From Bacillota bacterium (GTDB taxonomy: Bacteria > Bacillota > Clostridia > Acetivibrionales > DTU013), in the NCBI GenBank assembly GCA_023433505.1, contig JAEZCO010000080.1, positions 1 through 30,973 of the forward strand: DNA of 30,973 nucleotides, read 5' to 3'. The notes under the pieces are model-generated. The model was given only the letters and a program-made list of their open reading frames with translations. It was not told the origin of the DNA and ran no database searches. Shown one piece after another: positions 23,819-30,973 of this stretch; positions within the stretch are counted from its first letter, which is position 1; each line of letters opens with the position of its first letter. The translations under genes and the position numbers were made by a program.

Positions 23819-24643
23819 TTAGGAACCAAACCTTATTCTATCTTTGACTGTGGGAATGCCGTTACCTACTTTCTGCCACTTACCATCCTGGAATACTTCA
23901 TATTGTTCAAAAGCACAAGGCAATCCGTTTGCGGTAGATATGTCACTGCTATCCATAAGCTGAAAATGCAAATGCGGCGCAAAAGAATTGCCTGAATGAC
24001 CCACGCTTCCAATAACTTCACCCTTTTTTACACTCTGACCAACTGAAACCCGGATAGACCCTGTTTGAAGATGAACCAGCGCTGCATATACCTGGTCGCC
24101 GCATTTCATAATGATATAGTTGCCGGCAACTGACCGTAATTCGTCTTTTTTCGCATCGAAATAATGAGCATTTTTATAAGCGTTAGCCATATCTGAAAGT
24201 ATATTCGTCCGTTCTCGTTCTTTATAACCATCCTTTGCCTGGACAATGATCCCATCACAAGGCGCATATACATCTTGGCCCCAACAATAATATTTATTTA
24301 AGGGAACCCCAAAAAGGAGATATTGCGGCAAGCTGACACGATAGGCGGGCCAACCCTTTCTTTCCCAATCCACTTGTATAAAGTCATAGGCATACCTTGT
24401 TCCTAACTGGTCTGTTCCGTGGCTCGGAATTTTTGTCCCCGGCGTGTTAGGAGAGAACCATTCTCCTCTCAATGGAAACTCTACAATTATCGGCTCATGC
24501 GTTTTAATTATCTCATGCCTCCTATCCGCATTAGTGGAAATGACTAGTGCTGCAATGGCAAATGCCAGTATGATACTGATACGTGCAGGCATGTGCTTTT
24601 TCCACTTCCACATTGAACTCGCATTTCCCAACACTCTATTCAT
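23819..24643 (-). CDS. M23-family metallopeptidase, membrane-anchored
   Basis: A 274-aa LytM/M23 peptidase. A basic start and a membrane segment (ISIILAFAIAALVIS) put the domain outside the cell. The zinc site is visible: H75 in PSHGTD, D87 in YAYDF, H191 in LVHLQTGS, and H224-x-H226 in PHLHFQL. M23 enzymes cut glycine-rich or D,L peptide cross-links of peptidoglycan. ATG 24643 overlaps the stop of the tetR-like gene by 8 nt; an ATG at 24613 (MWKWKK) is an equally credible start. It is co-transcribed with the TetR gene under the palindromic operator at 25305-25349. An unusual insertion (about 120-165) separates the first and second halves of the domain. Confidence 0.82.
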   Translation of the reverse strand: MNRVLGNASSMWKWKKHMPARISIILAFAIAALVISTNADRRHEIIKTHEPIIVEFPLRGEWFSPNTPGTKIPSHGTDQLGTRYAYDFIQVDWERKGWPAYRVSLPQYLLFGVPLNKYYCWGQDVYAPCDGIIVQAKDGYKERERTNILSDMANAYKNAHYFDAKKDELRSVAGNYIIMKCGDQVYAALVHLQTGSIRVSVGQSVKKGEVIGSVGHSGNSFAPHLHFQLMDSSDISTANGLPCAFEQYEVFQDGKWQKVGNGIPTVKDRIRFGS

Positions 24644-25271
24644 TGCTTGACATATAGAAAATTTTCCTAAGTTCGTCAAAGTATTCGTCAAGTGTTGTAA
24701 TGATATGTATATAATCCAAATTGGTAGTTTGCGAACTTCTAATCTCGTCCAATAGTTGATTGGTAAAACCTATAGTAGACCAAAAAATAAGCTTTTTGCA
24801 TTTGTCATTATTCAAACCGGCTCTAAACTTGGAAACATCAATCCTATCAAATATTTGATGGTCGCATGCCGATTGTTTTATGCCAGTTCTTTTTTCAAGT
24901 GCTTTGTTGATTTCATCAGAGCTTGTCACAGCAGTAAGTTTGTTAAATTCGAGAATCCAAGGATATTGCTTTATCAAATCAATTTGAAGTAGATAGGATT
25001 GGCGCAGCCTGGCAAAAATATCTTTTTCCGAAAAAACCATTTTCGTATAATATTCTTTATCAAGTAATTCGGCAAAGTAGTCATACACAAACAGAAAAAG
25101 TTCTTGCTTACTGCTTATATAATGAAACATCAGGGCCTTGGAAATCCCTGCTTCTTTCGCAATCACATTTGTTGAAGCGTTGTCAAAACCTCTTAATGCA
25201 AACTCTTTCAATGCTGCATTCAAGATAGCGTTACGCCTTGGAGGTTCTAAATCCAATAATTTTGTAGGCAT
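24636..25271 (-). CDS. TetR/AcrR-family transcriptional regulator
   Basis: A 211-aa TetR-type repressor. The N-terminal helix-turn-helix is clear: ILNAALKEFALRGFDNASTN, VIAKEAGISKALMFHYISSKQELFLFV. The C-terminal ligand region (60-211) is not assignable. The ATG follows AGAGGA by 10 nt. It is first in a two-gene operon with the M23 peptidase. Its promoter is embedded in a 17-bp perfect inverted repeat, so autorepression is very likely. The ligand is unknown. Confidence 0.9.
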   Translation of the reverse strand: MPTKLLDLEPPRRNAILNAALKEFALRGFDNASTNVIAKEAGISKALMFHYISSKQELFLFVYDYFAELLDKEYYTKMVFSEKDIFARLRQSYLLQIDLIKQYPWILEFNKLTAVTSSDEINKALEKRTGIKQSACDHQIFDRIDVSKFRAGLNNDKCKKLIFWSTIGFTNQLLDEIRSSQTTNLDYIHIITTLDEYFDELRKIFYMSSNE

Positions 25272-25304
25272 ATTCTACCATTCCTCTTAAAATCATACCT
25301 TACA

Positions 25305-25349
25305 TTGACCTGATAGGTAAATTATATCACCCTTTACCTATCAGGTCAA
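25305..25349 (-). promoter_or_regulatory. TetR operator with embedded sigma-A promoter
   Basis: Two perfectly inverted 17-nt arms, TTGACCTGATAGGTAAA (25305-25321) and its complement (25333-25349), are separated by 11 nt. Each arm contains the smaller palindrome ACCT-N3-AGGT. On the minus strand TTGACC (25349-25344), a 17-nt spacer and TATAAT (25326-25321) form a near-perfect promoter, its -35 inside one arm and its -10 against the other. Binding would block RNA polymerase at the TetR gene. Confidence 0.85.
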
Positions 25350-25498
25350 ATAAAAAATCAGCTATACACCTATATTCTTTTTAGACTGGAAAGATGTCGA
25401 ATAAAAAATGATTAATTGGCCAATTTATAGCAGAGCATTATACCTCAAAAAATATCCTCTATCCAGTCAAATACGATTTGCTGCATTGTGGCAATACG

Positions 25499-27235
25499 TT
25501 ATGCTTCCACAGTCCACCCGGCATTTTCTTGCTGTATTCCAAACAGCTTTGCATATAAGCCTCCGGTCCTCAAAAGCTCTGACCCGGTGCCCTGTTGAAC
25601 CACCTCTCCATTTTCCAGCACGATAATGTTGTCGGCTCCCGCTATCGTACGAAGTCTATGCGCAATCACCACCACCGTCTTATCCCTAATCAACTGGGAA
25701 ATTGCTTCCTGAATTTCAAGCTCATTTTCCGGATCGAGAGAGGCGGTTGCTTCGTCAAGCAGAATGATGGGGGCATCTTTTAAAAGAGCGCGGGCAATGG
25801 AGATTCGTTGACGTTCACCGCCTGACAGCGTACTTCCATTTTCTCCAACCACTGTATTATATCCATCTGGCAACCGGGATACAAAGTTGTGGCAATTGGC
25901 GCGTCGGGCGGCTTCCTCGATTTCTTCCCGCGTAGCTCCTGTCTTGCCAATGGCAATGTTGTTATAGACCGTGTCGTTGAATAAAACTACCTCCTGAAAA
26001 ACAAAGGAAACCCATGTGAGCAAGCGTTCAGGGTCAATTTCCCGTATGTTAATACCACCAACCTTTATAGCTCCTTCGCTCACATCCCAAAACCGGGCAA
26101 TCAGTTTGGATAGGGTGCTTTTGCCGCTGCCCGACGGCCCGACCAGTGCCGTCACCTTTCCCTGCGGAATGCTAAAGGTGACGTTTTTAATCACGGCTTC
26201 TTCCTGATAGCCAAAGCTGACATTCTCAAATTCGATGTTATACTGTTTCAGCAAAGCCGTATCGCTCCCGTTCATGGGTGTTTCGTCATAAACCGAATGC
26301 AGCCGTTTGATTGACAGCAAAGAATAGAGCAAATCTCCCCACAGGGCCAGCGGAGCAGACAAACTCGAATAAATACGGCTTGAAAAAATCAAAAACATCA
26401 GGAAATAGAGAAGCTCCAAGTTTCCGGAGGTCACGAGACTGAGGCCCGTAAAAATCGTAAGCGGAATGCCAAAGCGCAGCAATACCATAGAAGTCGTTGT
26501 GAGCGCACCATTTATCGTTTCTGTCTTTATGCTGATTTTCATCAGTATGCGGTATGCCTTCTCAAGGCTTTCAAATTTATTTCCGCCTAAGCCAAACGCC
26601 TTTATCACCTTCATGCCTTCCAGATATTCCTGCATTTGCTCGGAAGCATCCAGCTTGCTTTGCAGATGCGCCTTACCGATACGGTCATGCATTTTTCTGC
26701 AAAGCAGCATGAATCCAAAGGACACCGGAACACTGATGAAAATGGCCAGCGCCATACGCCAATCAAAAATAGCCAGCAATACACAGGTAAGAAATAGGTT
26801 GAGCAAAGTACCGCCAAAAGCCGGAATAATAGAGGAAAAACTCTGTTCAATGGAGCCGCAATCACTCATCATATTAACGGTTATCTCTGTCAAATCCTTT
26901 TTTCCAAAATAACTGAGAGGCAGTTTCCGCAAATGCTCGGCAAGGCCAGTGCGCTTTTCTTCTGCTGCCTCATAAGCGCTGACATATGTTTTTCCGTATT
27001 CATAACGATGTACGGCAAAGGCTAGTGCGACAACAAGTACAGAAAAACCCGACACACTCCAGAGCTTTTGCCATTCCACCGTTTCACCCCAATATGGACG
27101 CAACACTTCCATAAAGGTCAGCATAAGAACCATGACCGGCAGAGACAGACTAAGTTGGGCCACAAAGGATGAAAATATCGCCTTTTTTAATTCCTTATTC
27201 GCTTTATCTGATAATAACAATCGATTTTTTAACAT
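25499..27235 (-). CDS. ABC exporter half-transporter (permease-ATPase fusion), second
   Basis: A 578-aa half-transporter: an N-terminal membrane domain with about six helices (1-320) and a C-terminal ATPase. The ATPase has Walker A GPSGSGKST, signature LSGGERQRISIARAL, Walker B IILLDEATASLD and the switch histidine VIAHRL. ATG 27235 has AAGGAGG 8 nt upstream; an ATG at 27241 touches that site too closely. It follows the partner gene by 13 nt, so the two proteins form a heterodimer. The pair with an AraC-type regulator resembles YbtP/YbtQ-IrtA/IrtB-like and drug-export clusters. Substrate unknown. Confidence 0.9.
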   Translation of the reverse strand: MLKNRLLLSDKANKELKKAIFSSFVAQLSLSLPVMVLMLTFMEVLRPYWGETVEWQKLWSVSGFSVLVVALAFAVHRYEYGKTYVSAYEAAEEKRTGLAEHLRKLPLSYFGKKDLTEITVNMMSDCGSIEQSFSSIIPAFGGTLLNLFLTCVLLAIFDWRMALAIFISVPVSFGFMLLCRKMHDRIGKAHLQSKLDASEQMQEYLEGMKVIKAFGLGGNKFESLEKAYRILMKISIKTETINGALTTTSMVLLRFGIPLTIFTGLSLVTSGNLELLYFLMFLIFSSRIYSSLSAPLALWGDLLYSLLSIKRLHSVYDETPMNGSDTALLKQYNIEFENVSFGYQEEAVIKNVTFSIPQGKVTALVGPSGSGKSTLSKLIARFWDVSEGAIKVGGINIREIDPERLLTWVSFVFQEVVLFNDTVYNNIAIGKTGATREEIEEAARRANCHNFVSRLPDGYNTVVGENGSTLSGGERQRISIARALLKDAPIILLDEATASLDPENELEIQEAISQLIRDKTVVVIAHRLRTIAGADNIIVLENGEVVQQGTGSELLRTGGLYAKLFGIQQENAGWTVEA

Positions 27236-27248
27236 GATCATTTCCTCC

Positions 27249-29042
27249 TTATGCAAGCTTCCAAGTAAGGGCACTGCTGTATACATCCCACATTTGCCTA
27301 TACTTTGCGCCATTTTCAATTAATTCGTTGTGTGTCCCCTGCTCCACAATTCTTCCGTCATCCAAAACGACAATTTTATCCGCGTTTTTGATGGTGGATA
27401 GACGATGGGCAATCACGATGACCGTTTTGCCCTTCATCAACTTTTCAAGAGCAAGCTGAATTTTTTGTTCATTCTGGGGGTCGGCAAATGATGTTGCCTC
27501 ATCCAGAATTACAATGGGCGCGTTCTTCAGAATTGCCCGCGCAATCACGACACGCTGGCGCTCTCCGCCCGACAGGTAGGTCCCTTTGCTTCCTAAAACA
27601 GAATGGTATCCTTGCGGCATGCATTCTATAAACTCATGGCACATGGCGGCCTTTGCCGCCGCAACGGCGTCTTCATCGCTGGCGTTTTCATTGCCGATTT
27701 TAATGTTATCCAGGATGCTTTTCTTAAAGAGAAATACGTCCTGAAAAACAAAGCTTACCTCGTTCATCAAGTCGTCCATCGCCATGTCACAGATGTTTGC
27801 CCCGCCGATGGAGATTCTTCCCTCATCAATATCCCAAAAACGCGGAATCAGTTGGGCAATCGTGCTTTTTCCACTGCCGGAAGGCCCTACCAAAGCCGTA
27901 ACCCTCCCCGGCTCCGCAGCAAAGCTGATATCGTGCAGTGTGCCGTTTCCGCTGTCTTTGTTGTAGGAAAAAGAAACATGCTCGAAGCATACACCGTTTC
28001 CCTGCAGCCTTACTCCCTTCGGTATGGTCTGAAGAACAGGCGTATCGAACACACTTCGGATACGCTTAACACTGGAAATGACCATAAAACCCTGGACAAA
28101 CACATACATCAGCTTGGAAACAGGTCCGGCAATGCCCATGCTGAAGACCAAATAAAATAGAAAGGAAATGGCAAAAGCCTGATAGTCAGGCGAGCGACTG
28201 CCTATCAAGCATCCTACAGGCAGGAGAAACAGGAAAACGGAATTAAGCAGCACCAGAAAAGCGCAGTAAGGGTTTTTTACGGAATGCGTATACTTGATAG
28301 CACAGTCCCTATAAGCAAGTATGGTTTCATGAAACCTGCGGAAGGAGAACACTGTTTGATTAAACGCCTTTACCACATAAATGCCGCGTACATATTCCAC
28401 CGCCGAACTGTTCATTTTATCCTGCAAATTCTGAAAGCTATCCATAAACTCCTTCGATTTTGAATTGGATAAACTTCCTGCCTGCACAGCAAAGCCTAAA
28501 ATGATAGGAACCAGGCAGGCAACTCCCATTTTCCAATCGAACAGGACCAGAAAAACCAACATGATGATTGGAGAGACAAGGGAACTGACTGCGTCGGGAA
28601 GTTGGTGGGCCACGAACATTTCAATTTTCTCCACGTTGTCATCCATTAGCTTGCGAAGCTTTCCGGTGGAGTTACTTGTGTGGAAGCCCATGGGCAGCTT
28701 TGAAATATGCTCCACAAATTTCATTCGAAGCTCAAATAGAATTTTGTAAGCTGCTCCATGAGAAAGAACGGACGATGCAAAGGAAAGCACAAGACCGACA
28801 ACCACCGCCCCTAATGCGACCCATGCGTATATGCCAACAGCGGCGAACGAAGTTTGAGTGATGTCGGCGGCAGATTTTAACAGTTCTCTTAGAATAAAGT
28901 ACACGCAGATATATGGCGCAAAAGATAATATCGCGCTTAGTGCACTCAGGAGGCAGGCAAGCAGCACATTTGCTTTTTTCTTCCCCGCAAGCTGTAATAG
29001 CCAATGGATCTCCCCCTTAGTCTTATTTGTTGAATTGGACAT
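27249..29042 (-). CDS. ABC exporter half-transporter (permease-ATPase fusion), first
   Basis: A 597-aa half-transporter. It has a membrane domain (about 20-330) and an ATPase domain with Walker A GPSGSGKST, signature LSGGERQRVVIARAI, Walker B IVILDEATSFADP and VIAHRL. The catalytic glutamate (DEAT) is present in both subunits, so both ATP sites look competent. It starts with AAGGAGG before ATG. It is the first gene of a two-gene operon, divergent from an AraC-family regulator gene, with a GTTAG-N6-CTAAC palindrome between. By analogy with YbtA/YbtPQ it may move a siderophore or toxic small molecule. Confidence 0.9.
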   Translation of the reverse strand: MSNSTNKTKGEIHWLLQLAGKKKANVLLACLLSALSAILSFAPYICVYFILRELLKSAADITQTSFAAVGIYAWVALGAVVVGLVLSFASSVLSHGAAYKILFELRMKFVEHISKLPMGFHTSNSTGKLRKLMDDNVEKIEMFVAHQLPDAVSSLVSPIIMLVFLVLFDWKMGVACLVPIILGFAVQAGSLSNSKSKEFMDSFQNLQDKMNSSAVEYVRGIYVVKAFNQTVFSFRRFHETILAYRDCAIKYTHSVKNPYCAFLVLLNSVFLFLLPVGCLIGSRSPDYQAFAISFLFYLVFSMGIAGPVSKLMYVFVQGFMVISSVKRIRSVFDTPVLQTIPKGVRLQGNGVCFEHVSFSYNKDSGNGTLHDISFAAEPGRVTALVGPSGSGKSTIAQLIPRFWDIDEGRISIGGANICDMAMDDLMNEVSFVFQDVFLFKKSILDNIKIGNENASDEDAVAAAKAAMCHEFIECMPQGYHSVLGSKGTYLSGGERQRVVIARAILKNAPIVILDEATSFADPQNEQKIQLALEKLMKGKTVIVIAHRLSTIKNADKIVVLDDGRIVEQGTHNELIENGAKYRQMWDVYSSALTWKLA

Positions 29043-29082
29043 ACTTTTTCCTCCTTTTGATAATTGAAAGTTTTGCGTAAAT

Positions 29083-29127
29083 ATTGTAAAATTAAGTTAG
29101 CATGTTCTAACTATTTTTTAGTATAAG
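29083..29127. promoter_or_regulatory. shared regulatory region between the ABC operon and araC-type gene
   Basis: A palindrome GTTAG-CATGTT-CTAAC (29096-29111) lies between the divergent genes. On the minus strand TACAAT (29088-29083) could be the ABC operon -10, with no good -35, as for an activator-dependent promoter. On the plus strand TATAAG (29122-29127) could be the regulator's -10. The palindrome is a plausible regulator site. Confidence 0.4.
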
Positions 29128-29226
29128 AGAACGTTTTGTCTATTTCAATATCGTTGCGACAGAGGCTCCTTCTAGTTCATAAAAGACTCCGTTATGTTTT
29201 ATCATGTAAAAAGCGAGGTGAATGTT

Positions 29227-30204
29227 TTGGTGATAAATGGAATTTATGATTTTATGGAATATATAGAAAAAAATTTTGGTTTAGGAAAAACTATGGAATC
29301 AGGATGTGTTCGGTATACATTACCCATTGAGATGGGAGAAGGATATTTTGAGTTATTTCAATCACAAAAGCAGTACCAAATTTGGATTACTCATGCACAA
29401 ACCAAAATGGACATTGATATGACTTACCTGCAGGATGAAAATACTTATATGGGGCTGTCCTATATTGAAACGGAATCTGTCCGCATGAATCCCGAGACTG
29501 TGCAGACTGTCGAACTGCAACAATGGAAAACATCCCGATCTCTTCCCTCCTCCGGCATGATTCACGGCATATGTAAAGCAAATATACCGATCCATGCTGT
29601 CAATCTAATTCTGTTTCAAGATTTCTTCCTGTCAGATTCAACTACTGAGAATTCAGAAGACTATTTTGATTTTTTAAAAATAATTCAGAATTTTGATGAG
29701 CAAACCTTTATGAGTGAGTTATATCCGGTTCTTGCGGAAATACTCCACTGTGTCTATAAAGGGGATGCAAGGGCGTTATTTATGAAAAGCCGTGCTTATG
29801 ATATCGCCGCCCGGCTTATTTCTTTGTGTGATACAGAGCATGAACAGACAACTATTTCACTCAGTAAGTTTGATATTGGACAAATACGAAGTATCCCTGC
29901 AATCTTTATGGATACCATGGCAAATCCGCCGTCTATTTCAGCGCTCTCACGAATGACAGCCTTAAACGAATTTAAACTGAAAGCGGGGTTTAAAAAAGTC
30001 TTTCATATAACAGTTTATGAATACCTTCGTCAGCTTCGAACGGAAAAGGCCATTGAGTTAATGAAAGAGGAATTAACGCTTGAGAAAATAGCCGAGAAAA
30101 TAGGTTATAAAAGTATGCGGGGATTTAGCCAGGCTTTTATGAAATGCACTGGTATAACTCCTGCAGAATGGCGTAAGCAACGTAGCACCTCTTTTATTCT
30201 TTAG
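29227..30204 (+). CDS. AraC-family regulator (YbtA/PchR-like)
   Basis: A 325-aa regulator. An N-terminal region with no cupin I can recognise with certainty is followed by a C-terminal AraC HTH (about 235-325): SISALSRMTALNEFKLKAGF, LRTEKAIELMKEELTLEKIA and KIGYKSMRGFSQAFMKCTGI, ending TPAEWRK. This arrangement and length resemble YbtA/PchR, regulators of siderophore transport. The TTG at 29227 is proposed, 6 nt after GAGGTG (29215-29220); GTG 29230 is close behind, and the ATG at 29194 has no ribosome site. It probably controls the divergent ABC pair. Confidence 0.87.
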   Translation: MVINGIYDFMEYIEKNFGLGKTMESGCVRYTLPIEMGEGYFELFQSQKQYQIWITHAQTKMDIDMTYLQDENTYMGLSYIETESVRMNPETVQTVELQQWKTSRSLPSSGMIHGICKANIPIHAVNLILFQDFFLSDSTTENSEDYFDFLKIIQNFDEQTFMSELYPVLAEILHCVYKGDARALFMKSRAYDIAARLISLCDTEHEQTTISLSKFDIGQIRSIPAIFMDTMANPPSISALSRMTALNEFKLKAGFKKVFHITVYEYLRQLRTEKAIELMKEELTLEKIAEKIGYKSMRGFSQAFMKCTGITPAEWRKQRSTSFIL

Positions 30205-30273
30205 GCGCGTAAGCACGCTTCCACTGGTTGTTGCAAAACGGAAAGCAGGGCAACTGTGACCATAGTTACATAT

Positions 30274-30300
30274 TTTTTTGTAGGTTCATCCTACAAAAAA
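30274..30300. other. perfect 11-bp hairpin before the headless collagen ORF
   Basis: TTTTTTGTAGG, loop TTCAT and CCTACAAAAAA pair perfectly. The T's are 5' and the A's 3', opposite to an intrinsic terminator. A second palindrome GGGGA-GCC-TCCCC follows at 30310-30322. Both lie in a 218-nt gap without a gene (30205-30422) after the AraC gene. Confidence 0.55.
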
Positions 30301-30407
30301 TTGCTTGCTGGGGAGCCTCCCCAAACCCCGCCGCTTCGGGACATGTTGATCGCAAATATTTTATTTTGATATTCTCTTATCCTGCATAGAATAAGGTTTC
30401 TTTGTAG

Positions 30408-30973
30408 TTTCCTAATATAAACGGCCCCACGGGGGCGACGGGCATTGCTGGAGCCACGGGGGCGACGGGCGTTGCTGGAGCCACGGGGGCGACGGGCGTT
30501 GCTGGAGCCACGGGGGCGACGGGCGTTGCCGGAGCGACTGGGGCGATGGGCGTTGCTGGAGCGACCGGGGCGACGGGCGTTGCTGGTGCGACGGGCGCTA
30601 CGGGCGTTGCCGGAGCCACTGGGGCCACGGGCGTTGCTGGAGCCACTGGGGCTACGGGCCTTGCTGGAGCCACGGGTGTTGCTGGAGCTACGGGGGCGAC
30701 GGGCGTTGCTGGAGCTACCGGGGCGACGGGCGTTGCCGGAGCTACCGGGGCGACGGGCGTTGCCGGAGCTACCGGGGCGACTGGCGTTGCCGGGGCTACC
30801 GGGGCGACTGGCGTTGCCGGAGCTACAGGGGCGACTGGCGTTGCGGGAGCTACAGGGGCGACGGGCGTTGCGGGAGCTACAGGGGCGACGGGTGTTGCAG
30901 GAGCGACTGGGGCGACTGGCGTTGCTGGAGCGACTGGGGCGACGGGAGTTGCTCGAGCGCCTGGGGCGACTGG
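30408..30973 (+). CDS. collagen-like Gly-X-Y ORF, no start codon, continues beyond window
   Basis: A GC-rich reading frame encodes about 61 Gly-X-Y triplets, mostly G-A-T G-A-T G-V-A, and runs off the right end. A stop (TAG, 30405-30407) lies six codons before the first triplet, and no ATG, GTG or TTG with a ribosome site exists in between; the only early in-frame ATG lies inside a repeat (G-A-M). It therefore has no head domain and is not an independent gene as written. It could be the repeat portion of the NTTRR-F1 gene at 23124-23768, moved away by insertion of 23687-30426, or a decayed paralog. Near the end a Gly becomes Arg (GVA-RAP), breaking the repeat once. Confidence 0.7.
30423..30973 (+). 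repeat. 27-bp tandem repeats encoding Gly-X-Y triplets
   Basis: About 20 units of 27 bp (GGAGCNACNGGGGCNACNGG plus CGTTGCN) encode nine residues each. Synonymous third-position changes are frequent. One unit near 30666-30683 is only 18 bp, lacking one Gly-Ala-Thr triplet. It is not a CRISPR array, as there are no unique spacers. Confidence 0.9.
30427..30442 (+). repeat. right copy of 16-nt direct repeat at the collagen break
   Basis: Identical to 23671-23686 and in the same codon phase. The sequence just before it (30390-30420), read on the minus strand, resembles the sequence just after the left copy (GTTATAGTAGGAAA versus GTTTATATTAGGAAA), like short imperfect terminal inverted repeats. 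Confidence 0.45.

Noticed and set aside
27603..28160. 185-aa plus-strand ORF
   Set aside because: Antisense to the ATPase domain of the ABC exporter; no family features.
30274..30300. Intrinsic terminator after the AraC gene
   Set aside because: The stem has T's on the 5' side and A's on the 3' side, and no T-run follows on either strand.
23687..30426. Integrative element with its own recombinase
   Set aside because: No integrase, transposase or relaxase gene was found in the segment; only cargo-type genes are present.
30377..30673. Minus-strand ORF rich in PVAPVAPAT
   Set aside because: It is the antisense of the Gly-X-Y repeats; GC-rich tandem repeats keep other frames open.
30423..30973. 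CRISPR-like array
   Set aside because: Units are contiguous 27-bp codon repeats with no unique spacers.

Overview
The window looks like chromosomal DNA of a spore-forming, anaerobe-type Firmicute (class Clostridia). The reasons are strong AGGAGG-type ribosome binding sites, many TTG and GTG starts, a Firmicute-type RqcH, YesM/YesN sensor systems, and a collagen-like protein with the NTTRR-F1 head typical of spore-surface proteins. I cannot name the species. No rRNA, tRNA or CRISPR array was seen.

Layout. (1) 1-2670: a non-coding repeat-bearing edge, a DUF503/YlxP gene (-) and divergent rqcH (+), which is followed by a ~105-nt structured repeat and a terminator. (2) 2674-9950 (-): a carbohydrate locus. 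In transcription order it holds a truncated URO-D-family gene, a CUT2 (ribose/xylose-type) ABC ATPase, two permeases and a lipoprotein binding protein. After a ~500-nt repeat-bearing gap come a full-length URO-D-family protein and an L-rhamnose mutarotase. (3) 10148-17901 (+): a YesN-type response regulator, a YesM-type histidine kinase, a membrane-anchored sugar-binding protein without a lipobox, then a CUT1 transporter (lipoprotein plus two permeases, no ATPase). A 14-bp direct repeat with 21-bp period lies between the two divergent systems, next to the likely promoter of the CUT2 operon. (4) 18081-22945: a nuclease-helicase fusion, a convergent HAD protein, a 66-aa protein from a promoter that shares its -10 with the HAD promoter, a second copy of the ~105-nt repeat, and a Bcr/CflA-type MFS exporter. 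(5) 23124-30973: a collagen-like gene with a head domain and only about eight Gly-X-Y triplets; then an M23 peptidase/TetR pair under a palindromic operator, a two-gene ABC exporter and a divergent AraC regulator; then a long Gly-X-Y ORF with no start codon that runs off the window.

How it may work together. Regions 2 and 3 read as a sugar-sensing and uptake module: the anchored binding protein and YesM sense the sugar, YesN activates the transporters, and a mutarotase and a URO-D-like enzyme act on what is imported. In region 5 the head-bearing gene and the headless collagen ORF can be joined in frame through a shared 16-nt sequence. The ~6.7-kb regulator/peptidase/ABC segment between them may therefore be an insertion that split one spore-surface gene. 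The other main observation is the ~105-nt dispersed element (2516-2620 and 21516-21620), about 83% identical between copies, with stem changes that keep base pairing.
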